From contig JAEYGI010000022.1 in assembly GCA_023402395.1 (NCBI GenBank), forward strand, positions 8,350 to 72,349: a stretch of DNA of 64,000 bases. The letters are read 5' to 3'. The notes beneath the pieces were generated by a model. It had not been told where the DNA came from, made no database searches, and saw only the letters and a program-made list of their open reading frames with translations. How positions within the stretch are numbered: position 1 is the first letter of the stretch; every line of letters begins with the position of its first letter. Of this stretch, positions 52,835 to 61,379 are shown in pieces. The position numbers and the translations under genes are program-made. The stretch is from Bacillota bacterium (GTDB lineage: Bacteria; Bacillota; UBA4882; UBA8346).

Positions 52835-53079
52835 TGACGATGATCGAGGAAAGTACCCTGTGGAGCGCCTTAAGAGAGAGGGGATCACCGGCTGAAAGTC
52901 CCTTCAGGAAGAGAAACAGTGGGAAGTTCCCTTGGGAGTTGGCCGCTGAATTGTGAGGCATCACATGGTAGGTTGGCCCGGAGACCCGCCGTTACAAGGG
53001 GTATGGCATCGAAGCATTGCCTTCCGTGCCTGATTAAGCTGAGTCTTTTAGACTAAATTGGGTGGTACCGCGGAATAGG
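52835..53079 (+). ncRNA. T-box riboswitch of the DAHP synthase gene
   Basis: The leader starts GATGATCGAGGAAAGTAC and contains an AGAGAG stretch in stem I. The T-box sequence GGGTGGTACCGCGG is at 53060-53073, immediately before the terminator. T-box leaders sense uncharged tRNA and allow read-through when the amino acid is short. Because the gene makes aromatic precursors, Trp, Phe or Tyr is expected; I could not place the specifier codon reliably. Confidence 0.93.
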
Positions 53080-53129
53080 GCCCACGTTTCGTCCCAAGTA
53101 TTTGGAACGAACGTGGGCTAATTTATTTT
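53080..53129 (+). terminator. T-box-controlled terminator
   Basis: GCCCACGTT near 53080-53088 pairs with AACGTGGGC near 53110-53118, extended by further imperfect pairs over a loop, followed by TAATTTATTTT. It is the terminator alternative to the T-box antiterminator. Confidence 0.88.
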
Positions 53130-53145
53130 GCGGAGGCATCGGTCA

Positions 53146-54162
53146 ATGATTATTGTCACCAACAGTGAAATCACCTCGGAACAATGGGAGAATCTCTGCC
53201 GGAAGCTGGAGGACTGGAGTTTTCAAATTCATGTGATTCAAGGCGTGGAAAAGAAAGTGATCGCGGCGGTGGGAGACAAACGCCTGGTCGACTTTCGTTT
53301 TTTGGAAACCATTCCTGGCGTCGAGAAAGTAATTCCGATTTTAAGCCCTTATAAACTGGTATCGCGGGAGATCAGCCCTGAAGGTTCCATGGTCGAATGC
53401 GGCGGACTAACGATCGGCGGAGGTCATTTCGGAGTGATGGCCGGTCCGTGCGCGGTGGAAAGCGAGGAGCAGTTGTTCAAGGTCGCCGAGGAGATTCGGG
53501 ATTCGGGCGTCCACGCCCTTCGGGGCGGTGCATTTAAGCCGAGGACTTCTCCGTATAGTTTTCAAGGCTTGGAGGAAAAAGGGCTAAAACTGTTGGCCGA
53601 GGCGCGCCAACGAACCGGACTGCCGGTGGTCACCGAATTAATGAACTTGACCGAGCTCGATCTAGTGATGGAATATGCCGACATCATCCAAATCGGAGCC
53701 AGAAATATGCAGAATTTCGGACTGCTGCGCGCCGTGGGACGTCAGTCCAAGCCGGTTTTACTGAAACGGGGCTTGGCCGCGACGGTTGAGGAATGGTTGA
53801 TGGCCGCTGAATATATCATGGCCGAGGGAAACCGCTCGGTTATCCTTTGTGAGCGGGGGATCCGGACCTTTGAGACCGCTACCCGCAACACCTTGGATCT
53901 GAGCGCGGTGGCGCTGGTGAAAACCCTTACCCATTTACCGGTGGTCGTAGATCCCAGCCACGGAACGGGAAAACGAAAATTGGTGTTGCCAATGGCCAAA
54001 GCGGCAGTAATGGCGGGGGCTGACGGATTGCTGGTGGAAGTTCACCCGGACCCGGCCAATGCTCTTAGTGATGGCGAACAATCGTTAAATATCCCCGAAT
54101 TCCGGCAGTTGGTCGCCCAAGTGCGGGGGTTGGTCGGTTTTGAAGGAAAACAGTTTGGATGA
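53146..54162 (+). CDS. aroF: 3-deoxy-7-phosphoheptulonate synthase (DAHP synthase), class I beta type
   Basis: 338 residues. An N-terminal ferredoxin-like (ACT-like) regulatory domain (MIIVTNSEITSEQW) precedes the barrel, as in Thermotoga DAHP synthase. The barrel has GPCAVESEEQLF, LRGGAFKPRTSPYSFQG, KPVLLKRG and VVDPSHGTGKR. It joins PEP and erythrose 4-phosphate to begin aromatic synthesis. Start: ATG 53146 with CGGAGG upstream. Control by the T-box leader is clear; allosteric control by the N-terminal domain is likely. Confidence 0.94.
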   Translation: MIIVTNSEITSEQWENLCRKLEDWSFQIHVIQGVEKKVIAAVGDKRLVDFRFLETIPGVEKVIPILSPYKLVSREISPEGSMVECGGLTIGGGHFGVMAGPCAVESEEQLFKVAEEIRDSGVHALRGGAFKPRTSPYSFQGLEEKGLKLLAEARQRTGLPVVTELMNLTELDLVMEYADIIQIGARNMQNFGLLRAVGRQSKPVLLKRGLAATVEEWLMAAEYIMAEGNRSVILCERGIRTFETATRNTLDLSAVALVKTLTHLPVVVDPSHGTGKRKLVLPMAKAAVMAGADGLLVEVHPDPANALSDGEQSLNIPEFRQLVAQVRGLVGFEGKQFG

Positions 54163-54308
54163 TTGTAACATTTATGAATTAATCATCCGGGAATATGCAA
54201 CATTTTTGACGTAAATTTTTTGTTAAAGGTTGTTATTTTAAATCGCTGGTGGTATAATGAGGACAAAATGGGGTTTTCTCCATAGTCAAGGTAAGAGAGG
54301 CGATATTA

Positions 54309-54596
54309 TTGGATTTCCAGGACAAGACGCTAGTATGCAGTGATTGCGGGGCGGAGTTCGTTTTTACAGCGGGTGAGCAGGAATTTTATGCCAGCAAAGG
54401 TTTTACTAATGAGCCCCGGCGTTGCGGCACCTGCCGATCCTCCAGAAAACAACAAGGCCAGGGAGGATCCCAGAACCGGACTCGTGAACTTCATGAAGTG
54501 GTATGCGCCAATTGCGGAGTCACTACTCAAGTTCCATTCAAACCACGCGAGGATCGTCCGGTATACTGCCGGGATTGTTTTCAACAAAACCGTTAA
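54309..54596 (+). CDS. Small zinc-ribbon (CxxC) protein
   Basis: 95 residues with two similar zinc-binding modules: LVCSDCGAEFVF..RRCGTCRSSR and VVCANCGVTTQV..VYCRDCFQQN. Each carries two CxxC pairs. The family (CxxC-x17-CxxC zinc ribbon) is widespread and uncharacterised. TTG start at 54309 with GAGAGGCG upstream. A terminator follows. Confidence 0.85.
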   Translation: MDFQDKTLVCSDCGAEFVFTAGEQEFYASKGFTNEPRRCGTCRSSRKQQGQGGSQNRTRELHEVVCANCGVTTQVPFKPREDRPVYCRDCFQQNR

Positions 54597-54609
54597 ATGA
54601 TGAGTTATC

Positions 54610-54636
54610 GCCCTCCGTTTGGGGAGGGCTTTTTTA
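54610..54636 (+). terminator. Terminator after zinc-ribbon gene
   Basis: GCCCTCC and GGAGGGC make a 7-bp stem with 6-base loop and six T. Confidence 0.88.
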
Positions 54637-54713
54637 TTTACCGGCCGGAGCTGTTAATCCAGGATAGATTGCGGCTTCATTCGGACCACTGGCTCTGGAA
54701 GCGCCAAACCATC

Positions 54714-54743
54714 TTGACTTTCGTCAGCCATTCGGGCTATAAT
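54714..54743 (+). promoter_or_regulatory. Sigma-A promoter of the yybP-ykoY leader
   Basis: TTGACT at 54714-54719, 18 bases, perfect TATAAT at 54738-54743. Confidence 0.82.
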
Positions 54744-54744
54744 A

Positions 54745-54845
54745 AAAAAGAGGGGAGTAGCTTGCGGCGATTGCCGTTGGGATGACCAACAGTTCGGTAG
54801 TGATACCTGGTCTTCCCACTCGTGATGATGAAGCCAGACCTTTAA
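54745..54845 (+). ncRNA. yybP-ykoY (Mn2+) riboswitch
   Basis: AGGGGAGTAGC at 54751-54761 and AGACCTTT at 54836-54843 are the conserved ends of this class, which places a Mn2+-sensing junction before terminator control. The intermediate stems fit the usual paired arms. The next genes include a cation-transporting P-type ATPase, a standard regulon member. Mn2+ binding is known to favour read-through. Confidence 0.85.
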
Positions 54846-54873
54846 CTTTGAGTCAAAGTTAAAGGTCTTTTTG
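54836..54873 (+). terminator. Riboswitch-controlled terminator
   Basis: A perfect 15-bp stem (54836-54850 with 54854-54868) with a 3-base loop and T run. Its left arm overlaps the end of the riboswitch, so ligand binding can prevent its formation. Confidence 0.9.
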
Positions 54874-54924
54874 TATTCTTTTTTAGGCAGTATGTTTCGC
54901 CAAGCTTTGGACATACATTACAAT

Positions 54925-55347
54925 ATGAAGGAGGAGAGGGATATCTGGAAAGAACTGAACGTAACCACGCGCGCCAGAGTGCAATTGGTTGAGTTGACAG
55001 CCAAGATCCAAGCAGAGGTTGCCGCCGCTAAGGTACGGGAGGGAGTATGTCATTTGTTCGTCCCGCATACCACCGCCGGGATCACCATCAATGAGAATGC
55101 AGATCCGGACGTGGTTAGCGATCTGATCGCAACATTGGACAAACTGGTACCGGAGACCGGAGATTACCGGCACGGCGAAGGAAATTCTGACGCTCATTTG
55201 AAGGCTTCGATGATGGGTTTTTCATGCACGGTGCCGATTTCCGGAGGCCGATTGGCATTGGGAACCTGGCAGGGAATTTACTTCTGTGAGTTTGACGGCC
55301 CGCGCCAGCGCAAGCTGAAAATCGGACTGATAGGACAGGGGGAGTGA
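54925..55347 (+). CDS. YjbQ/UPF0047-family protein
   Basis: 140 residues from ATG 54925. HTTAGITINENADPDVVSDL, YRHGEGNSDAHLKASMMG and GTWQGIYFCEFDGPR are the family motifs; the conserved His residues resemble a metal site. The family has been linked to secondary thiamine-phosphate synthase activity. The start is ambiguous: a strong AAGGAGG (54928-54934) lies inside the frame just after the ATG, and the codon eight bases beyond it is ATC, so a non-standard start cannot be excluded. It lies between the riboswitch and the P-type ATPase. Confidence 0.82.
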   Translation: MKEERDIWKELNVTTRARVQLVELTAKIQAEVAAAKVREGVCHLFVPHTTAGITINENADPDVVSDLIATLDKLVPETGDYRHGEGNSDAHLKASMMGFSCTVPISGGRLALGTWQGIYFCEFDGPRQRKLKIGLIGQGE

Positions 55348-55353
55348 TCGAGT

Positions 55354-58095
55354 TTGGAGAAATACAACTGGTATCAAACGGAGATTTCAAAAACTGCGGA
55401 AATCTTTGGCGCCGACCTGAGTCACGGGTTGAGCGAGGCCAAAGTCCGGGAGAAACGCGCTAAATATGGTCTGAATGAACTGGAGGAAGAGCCCGGGAAA
55501 TCGATTTGGGCCATGTTTTTTGACCAGTTTAAGGAGTTTCTGGTTATTCTATTATTTATTGCCGCAGTGATCTCCGGTTTCCTCGGAGAATGGCTTGATT
55601 CCATCGTTATCCTGGCCATTGTAGCCCTTAATGCCTTTTTGGGCGTTTTTCAGGAGTATAAAGCGGAGCAATCACTGGCGGCCCTGAAAAAACTCTCGGC
55701 TCCCATGGCCAAGGTGCTCCGCGACGGCCATATCCGGCAGCTTCCGGCGCAAGAGTTGGTGCCCGGCGATATTATAATCTTGGAGGCCGGGGATTTTGTG
55801 CCGGCCGATTGCCGCCTGATTGAAGCGGTCAACCTCAAGGTCGAGGAAGCGACGCTGACCGGCGAGTCGGTGCCGGTGGAGAAAACCAAGGAAACCTTCC
55901 ATGAGGAATTGCCGCTGGCCGAGCGGAAGAATCTGGTCTTCATGGGTACCGTGGTCACTTATGGGCGGGCCAAAGCGATTGTCACTCAAACCGGAATGAC
56001 CACCGAGATCGGGAAGATAGCCGATATGATCCGTGAAGTGATTCCGGAGAGCACTCCGCTTCAAGAAAAGCTGGAGGAGTTCGGCAAATATCTCGGGACT
56101 TTGGCTTTGGCGGTCTGCGCGATGATCTTCGTGGTCGGTTGGTGGCGAGGGGAAGAGCCGATTGAAATGTTTTTGACCTCGGTCAGCCTGGCGGTGGCCG
56201 CAATTCCTGAAGGGCTTCCCGCAATCGTTACCATTGTTCTAGCCCTCGGTGTGCAACGGATGGCCCGGCAGAAAGCGATCATTCGGAAACTTCCGGCAGT
56301 TGAGACACTTGGAGCCGCTACGGTGATCTGTTCCGATAAGACCGGTACGTTGACTCAAAACCAGATGACAGTCAAACGGCTGTTTGTAGCGGGTCAAAGT
56401 TATGAGGTTACCGGTCAAGGCTATAATCCGGAGGGAGAATTCCTGAACGCCAGCCAAACGGTTTCGGCGAGCGCTGACAGTAAGCTGAACCTGCTGTTGT
56501 TATGCGGCGCCCTTTGCAACGATTCAACGTTGGAGGAAGATAAGAGCGAAGAAAATATCATCTGGAAGATTATCGGCGACCCGACCGAGGGAGCGCTGAC
56601 AGTGGTTGCGGCCAAGGCGGGGATCGAGAAGGATGAAGCCAACCAGGGCTACCAGAGGATGTTGGAGATCCCATTCGATTCGGAACGAAAATTGATGACC
56701 ACCATCCACCGGGGCGCGCTTCCGGAACCGGGCCTGAAAACAGTAGAGTCGGAACAGCCCGATGGATTATGGGCCATCACGAAAGGCGCTCCGGATATAG
56801 TTTTAAACAGTTGCAGCTTTTATCTCGACTCCACCGGGGTCCATGCCTTGACTGCCGACGCCAAGGTGAGGCTATTGGACGAGAATGCCAAAATGGCCAC
56901 GGAGGCGTTGCGGGTGTTGGGAGTGGCGGTGCGGCGCACCCCTGGCGTGGACGGGATTCAACTCGATGCCGTGGAACGGGATCTGATCTTCATTGGTTTC
57001 TGGGGAATGATTGATCCTCCGCGCCTGGAAGCCAAGGACGCCATCGCCGAATGTTTGAAAGCCGGGATTAAGCCGGTGATGATCACCGGAGATCATCGGG
57101 ACACGGCTACTGCCATTGCTAGGGAACTGGGATTGCTACGCGGCGCGGAAATGGTTGTCACTGGGCAGGAGTTGGATAATATCTCCGATGAGGAACTGTC
57201 CGAAAAGTCCGAACGGATCTCGGTTTACGCCCGGGTTTCGCCGCAACATAAGGTGCGAATCGTTAATATCTTTCGTAACAAGGGTCATGTAGTGGCGATG
57301 ACCGGTGATGGCGTCAATGACGCCCCCGCTCTAAAACGGGCCGATATCGGGGCGGCGATGGGGATTACCGGCACCGATGTCGCCAAAAGCGCTTCGGAAA
57401 TGGTACTGGCGGATGATAATTTCGCCACGATAGTCAGGGCGGTTCGGGAAGGCCGGGTAATCTTCGAGAATATTAAGAAATCAGTTTACTTTTTGCTGTC
57501 GTGTAATATCGGAGAAATTGTGGCCATCTTTGTGGCTATTCTCCTTCAATTCCCGGTTCCGCTTTTACCAATTCAGATCCTTTGGGTCAATCTGGTCACC
57601 GATAGTTTGCCGGCCTTGGCCTTGGGCATGGATCCGGCCGAACCTGGAATTATGAGCCGGAAACCCCGCAGCAAAGCACAGGGGATTTTCGCCCACGGCA
57701 TGAAGCGGACTATCTTTTTGGAAGGCGTCATGATTGGAGTGTTTACGTTACTTGCCTTTATCATCGGCAGTTCCAACGGGGGAACGGTTGAACAGGGAAG
57801 AACCATGGCCTTCGTGACGCTCAGTCTGTCCCAATTGTTCCATGTTTTTAATTTCCGTTCAGTCAAGGATTCTATCTTTAGTGCTAGAATTAATCCGCTT
57901 TTAGTGATCGCTTCCTTAATTTCCGGATCGTTGATGCTGGCGGTGATCTTTACTCCATTCCTGCATCCCGTATTTAAAGTGGTCCCGCTCGATGCTGAGC
58001 ATTGGATCTATGTTTTACTGTTGTCAGTCGTGACGATTCCCTTGGTTGAACTCTGGAAAGCGGTCTATCTTAGGCGGTTCTGCAAGGATTGTTAA
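55354..58095 (+). CDS. P2A-type cation-transporting ATPase (Ca2+/Mn2+)
   Basis: 913 residues, ten membrane helices. VICSDKTGTLTQNQMTV carries the phosphorylated Asp328; TGES, MVTGDGVND-like GDGVNDAPALK and PEGLPAIVTIVL (M4) are conserved. M5 SCNIGEIVAIF and M6 NLVTDSLPALALG match SERCA cation-site residues. It is a SERCA-like pump of the P2A group. The Mn-type riboswitch upstream suggests that Mn2+ efflux is a main role. TTG start 55354 with a GGGGGAG site, six bases after the YjbQ stop. Confidence 0.93.
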   Translation: MEKYNWYQTEISKTAEIFGADLSHGLSEAKVREKRAKYGLNELEEEPGKSIWAMFFDQFKEFLVILLFIAAVISGFLGEWLDSIVILAIVALNAFLGVFQEYKAEQSLAALKKLSAPMAKVLRDGHIRQLPAQELVPGDIIILEAGDFVPADCRLIEAVNLKVEEATLTGESVPVEKTKETFHEELPLAERKNLVFMGTVVTYGRAKAIVTQTGMTTEIGKIADMIREVIPESTPLQEKLEEFGKYLGTLALAVCAMIFVVGWWRGEEPIEMFLTSVSLAVAAIPEGLPAIVTIVLALGVQRMARQKAIIRKLPAVETLGAATVICSDKTGTLTQNQMTVKRLFVAGQSYEVTGQGYNPEGEFLNASQTVSASADSKLNLLLLCGALCNDSTLEEDKSEENIIWKIIGDPTEGALTVVAAKAGIEKDEANQGYQRMLEIPFDSERKLMTTIHRGALPEPGLKTVESEQPDGLWAITKGAPDIVLNSCSFYLDSTGVHALTADAKVRLLDENAKMATEALRVLGVAVRRTPGVDGIQLDAVERDLIFIGFWGMIDPPRLEAKDAIAECLKAGIKPVMITGDHRDTATAIARELGLLRGAEMVVTGQELDNISDEELSEKSERISVYARVSPQHKVRIVNIFRNKGHVVAMTGDGVNDAPALKRADIGAAMGITGTDVAKSASEMVLADDNFATIVRAVREGRVIFENIKKSVYFLLSCNIGEIVAIFVAILLQFPVPLLPIQILWVNLVTDSLPALALGMDPAEPGIMSRKPRSKAQGIFAHGMKRTIFLEGVMIGVFTLLAFIIGSSNGGTVEQGRTMAFVTLSLSQLFHVFNFRSVKDSIFSARINPLLVIASLISGSLMLAVIFTPFLHPVFKVVPLDAEHWIYVLLLSVVTIPLVELWKAVYLRRFCKDC

Positions 58096-58206
58096 GCATT
58101 TTTCCAAAGTAAAAAAGGTAATTAGTTTTAAAAAATTCCGATAATAAAGGAGAGTAGCGAAAATGAACATCGGGGAGTGACGGTTTTACAGCAGACCGGA
58201 ATAGAG

Positions 58207-58546
58207 ATGCGCCAATATAACCGGGTCAAGGCCAGTTCGATCTTGGTCTCTTTAAAACCAACCAGTGGTGAGGAGATCACCGGTTTTCTGAGAGATATCA
58301 GCGAAGGCGGACTTGAAGATGCAGAAACTCTCGACCAGGCGTCAGGTGGAAAACGGAACATATCTCTGTGAGTTTTATCTGCCGTGCGCCGGGAAAATTT
58401 CAGCTCCGGTGGAAGTAGTCGGCCATGGCGTTGTTAACGAAAAATTCGGCAATCATCTGATCCGGATGCGATTTCTGGAACTTCCGGGCGGCGACAAGGA
58501 TGAGATCAAACGCTTTACTTTCAGCAATGCGGAGAATCCGGTATAA
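58207..58546 (+). pseudogene. PilZ-domain protein with frameshift
   Basis: The first frame starts MRQYNRVKASSILVSLKP and runs to the PilZ motif RDISEGG. It must then shift by one base at about 58313 (CTT-G-AAG) to continue as KMQKLSTRRQVENGTYLCEF to the stop at 58546. Together they make a normal ~112-residue PilZ (c-di-GMP-binding) protein. This is either a recent inactivation, a sequencing slip or a +1 frameshift. Confidence 0.7.
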
Positions 58547-58559
58547 GGCCTATTAAATC

Positions 58560-58586
58560 AAAAAAGGGGGCAGAGCCCCCTTTTTT
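58560..58586. terminator. Bidirectional terminator between PilZ and LysM genes
   Basis: AAAAAAGGGGGC and GCCCCCTTTTTT form a 12-bp stem with a 3-base loop. Confidence 0.92.
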
Positions 58587-58601
58587 GATGAGCCCATTTT
58601 T

Positions 58602-60158
58602 TTATGGCAAAAATTCCAAAGTGGCGGCCAGTTCTCCAAGGCGTGCCCGGTCAGACCATAAGAGAAAGAAGGTGTAGCTCTGGCTCCCGATCTGGACCGG
58701 CCTTCGATAGCGGACAATTAAAGCCGCCCGGTGATTCATCGCGGCGGACTGGTCCGATGATGGGTGAATAAAACAGGCTTCCTGGCCGTGAACGGCCGAG
58801 CGGCGGATAGAGGGGTTGTTCCCGTAAGGCCTGGGAGTCTGATTGGCTTCATTCCGGCTTACCTGTTCCAGCGATAAACCGTGCCCGCTGATGGCTGATA
58901 GCTGGAAAAATCCGTCGGTTCCCTCATACCGTTCCGGTGATACTTGTTTCCAATCGGCCGGATAAAGAAAAACCACCCGATAAATGCGGTTGACACAGAT
59001 CAGCCTGGCGTCCGGGATGCAGAGCGGCTGTCCGACCGGCAGATTATTGGGATTTAAATTCGAATTGACGCGCAAGATCGATTCCACGCTGGTATTGAAC
59101 CGCTGCGCCAAACCGAAGATGGTATCGCCGGCCTGAATGATATAAGTGTTGGTTGCCGGTGGGCAAACTGACGGCTGGCCGCCCGGGAGGCAGATTCTTT
59201 GCCCGATCTGCAGGTTGCTTGGATTAATGCTGGGATTCAGCCGTGCGATGGCGTCCATGGTTGTGTTGTGCCGCTGGGCCAGGACATGCAGGGTATCCCC
59301 TGATTTGATGGTGTACAAAAGTGAACCGGCCGGACAGACCGGCGGAACCTCGGCGGCGCCAGCCGATTCGGGTTGGAGCGCCTCCGGCTCTGACTCAGCG
59401 AAGGGTTCGGACGATTCCTCCGCTTCAAGTTCAGGATTGGTTCTCGGTATGCAAAGGGTTTGGCCGATCTGGAGGCGATCAGGGTTGATACCCGGGTTTA
59501 ATCGCTGGATGGCAGCGACGGTGACGTTGTATCGTTGCGACAGAGCATATATGGTGTCACCGGACTTAAGGATGTACGCAAACGAATCGGATGAGCAGGT
59601 GGAAGGCTGACCTCCCGGTATGCAGACTCGCCGCGCCACTTGCAGGCTATTGGGGTCGAGGCCGGGGTTTAATTCCAAAATCGCCTCTACCGTAGTGTGA
59701 TATTTTTGGGCCAAGGCGGATAAAGTATCTCCGGCTTGAATGGTAGCAACAAAAGAACCCGGCGGGCAAGTGAAGCTTGGTTCCGGGGCGGGTTTTTCTG
59801 GGATCTCCGGCACGGCGCCGGGGATACATAGATTTTGCCCGACCTGCAGCGCGTTGGGGTTTACCCCGGGATTGGCCTTGGCGATGGCTTCCACAGAGGT
59901 GTTAAAGTGACGGGCCAAAGCCGAATAGGTGTCGCCCGCCTGGATAATGTATGAGGCGGATCCAGGCGGGCAGGCGCTGGGCGGAGCTACCACCGGGATA
60001 CAGATCGTTTGGCCGACTTGAAGCCGGTTGGGATCGACTCCCGGATTGGCCTCCACCAGATTATCGACGGAAATTTTATAAGTGCGGGCAATCTTGTATA
60101 AGGTGTCACCGGACTTAATGGTGTAAGCGGTGGTTCCGGGCGGACATTGTCTTGCCAT
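58602..60158 (-). CDS. Six-LysM protein with unknown C-terminal domain
   Basis: 518 residues. Six LysM modules follow each other, each with a form of SGDT..LA..N.. and ending ICIP or LCIP (for example YTIKSGDTLYKIARTYKISV and YIIQAGDTYSALARHFNTSV). The region between modules 4 and 5 is Glu/Ser-rich. Residues 390-518 form a beta-rich domain (YRVVFLYPADWKQVSPERYE, FFLLWSDRARLGELAATLE) of unknown role. No signal peptide; spore-coat or envelope proteins such as SafA also lack one. AGAGGTG precedes the ATG. Confidence 0.88.
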   Translation of the reverse strand: MARQCPPGTTAYTIKSGDTLYKIARTYKISVDNLVEANPGVDPNRLQVGQTICIPVVAPPSACPPGSASYIIQAGDTYSALARHFNTSVEAIAKANPGVNPNALQVGQNLCIPGAVPEIPEKPAPEPSFTCPPGSFVATIQAGDTLSALAQKYHTTVEAILELNPGLDPNSLQVARRVCIPGGQPSTCSSDSFAYILKSGDTIYALSQRYNVTVAAIQRLNPGINPDRLQIGQTLCIPRTNPELEAEESSEPFAESEPEALQPESAGAAEVPPVCPAGSLLYTIKSGDTLHVLAQRHNTTMDAIARLNPSINPSNLQIGQRICLPGGQPSVCPPATNTYIIQAGDTIFGLAQRFNTSVESILRVNSNLNPNNLPVGQPLCIPDARLICVNRIYRVVFLYPADWKQVSPERYEGTDGFFQLSAISGHGLSLEQVSRNEANQTPRPYGNNPSIRRSAVHGQEACFIHPSSDQSAAMNHRAALIVRYRRPVQIGSQSYTFFLLWSDRARLGELAATLEFLP

Positions 60159-60494
60159 GGACGAATCACCTCTTTCGAACGGAATTGTTCGTAAAAAGCC
60201 CAGTGATAACGCTTATCGTTCCGGCGTAATCCTGCGGAAATATTATCAAGCGTCTTTATCACTTGCTTTTCGAGCTTTTGAGTGCAACCCCGGCTTCGCC
60301 AAGGTTTATTGCAACACTCTAATAATCGCCAATATAAAGCGCGAAATTCGACTACTATAGTATACTGACGATGGCCCGATTCGGTGCCTTCGTCCCTTAA
60401 GCCGGATCCCATTTCCGAAAAAAATTCCGTCACTGGTTCGTATTTCCGCTTGTCAAACCCGCCAAGTTGTTGTACAATGATTATGCTCAACAAC
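60159..60494. other. Gap between LysM gene and tRNA-Arg
   Basis: 336 bases. It holds copy 3 of the dispersed hairpin (about 60202-60280). No gene is seen; the tRNA promoter lies at its right end. Confidence 0.5.
60202..60280 (+). repeat. Dispersed hairpin element, copy 3
   Basis: TATCACTTGCTTTTC at 60257-60271 follows a left arm GTGATAA at 60203-60209. The following CGAGCTTTTGAGTG resembles the continuation in copies 1 and 2. Loop bases also align with copy 1 (CTTAT, GCGGAAATATTATC-like). Confidence 0.65.
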
Positions 60495-60569
60495 GCGCCC
60501 GTAGCTCAGGGGATAGAGCACTGGCCTCCGGAGCCAGGTGCACAGGTTCGATTCCTGTCGGGCGCACCA
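60495..60569 (+). tRNA. tRNA-Arg (CCG anticodon)
   Basis: Acceptor stem GCGCCCG (60495-60501) pairs with CGGGCGC (60559-60565). Anticodon stem CTGGC/GCCAG with anticodon CCG at 60528-60530. CCA encoded. It reads CGG. A prophage remnant begins immediately downstream, so it was probably the integration site. Confidence 0.96.
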
Positions 60570-60582
60570 TAATAAGATGTTG

Positions 60583-60618
60583 AAATGACGGCATTTGCAG
60601 GCCGTCATTTGTTGTTTT
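60583..60618 (+). terminator. Terminator after tRNA-Arg
   Basis: AAATGACGGC pairs with GCCGTCATTT over an 8-base loop, followed by TTGTTTTT. Confidence 0.85.
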
Positions 60619-60644
60619 TACCCCTTTGTCTATCATTTTGTCTA

Positions 60645-60950
60645 TCATAACTTAGGAAACCGCGTCATTGCTGAGTTATATTTTATTTTCTCATTGCGAA
60701 AAAGAAAGGTCCGAGAATGTCTCTCGGACCTTTTAATATTATCTGCGGATAGCGCCGGTTCCAGGGCCTTTTCTATCTTTTCAGTGGCCTCCCGGAGCAG
60801 CTCCGGGTCATCGTCGTGGACGTATATGAGAGTGGACGCCAAGTCAGCGTGGCGGAGATACCGCTGGATAATCTTGATGTCGATTTTCATTGACAAAAGC
60901 AGGGTGGCCGCAGAATGCCTTAGATCGTGAATTCGTACACATATCAAGAT
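60645..60950 (-). pseudogene. Truncated tyrosine integrase (C-terminal part)
   Basis: About 90 residues remain of a phage-type tyrosine recombinase: RIHDLRHSAATLLL (box II with His/Arg), IIQRYLRHADLASTLIYVH with the catalytic Tyr, and a helical tail. The N-terminal DNA-binding part is lost upstream. It points toward tRNA-Arg, as an integrase does at an attachment site. Confidence 0.85.
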
Positions 60951-61039
60951 TCTAATCCTGACTTGACGGTTACCAGGAGCGGTGAAACTTTTCCTTGACC
61001 GCACCGGGGGGGGGAATCGCGCAAGTTGAACATATGTAG

Positions 61040-61312
61040 GTATCGTATCTTGATCCAGCACCTCGATATAATCTGGGAACGATCCAGACTGTCCAGACTG
61101 TACCGACAGGGCTAACTTATTTCAATTCCATTGAGATCACTACGGCAAAGAGTGGCATCTTCATTGTCAAGTCGGCAGACGGGGCGGGGTATGCCAAAGT
61201 GGTATTGTGCTTATGGTTTTATGACTGGATTACTAGCCCGGGACGGTCTACATGCATTAACGCTTATTTCGATTACACTACGACGGGCACATTTACCGCA
61301 AACTTTAACTGA
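61040..61312 (+). pseudogene. Phage tail-like protein fragment
   Basis: An open frame without a start codon runs about 90 residues to a TGA at 61310. It reads like a beta-rich structural protein C-terminus (IQTVQTVPTGLTYFNSIEIT, FIVKSADGAGYAKVVLCLWF, YTTTGTFTANFN). No family is assigned. It is part of the prophage remnant. Confidence 0.5.
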
Positions 61313-61331
61313 TATCATATATCTATCGTTT

Positions 61332-61360
61332 AACAAAGAGCCGCAAGGCTCTTTGTTATT
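61332..61360 (+). terminator. Hairpin terminator in prophage remnant
   Basis: AACAAAGAGCC and GGCTCTTTGTT, 11-bp stem, loop GCAA, then TATTTAATATT. Confidence 0.75.
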
Positions 61361-61379
61361 TAATATTAAAGGGATGGTG

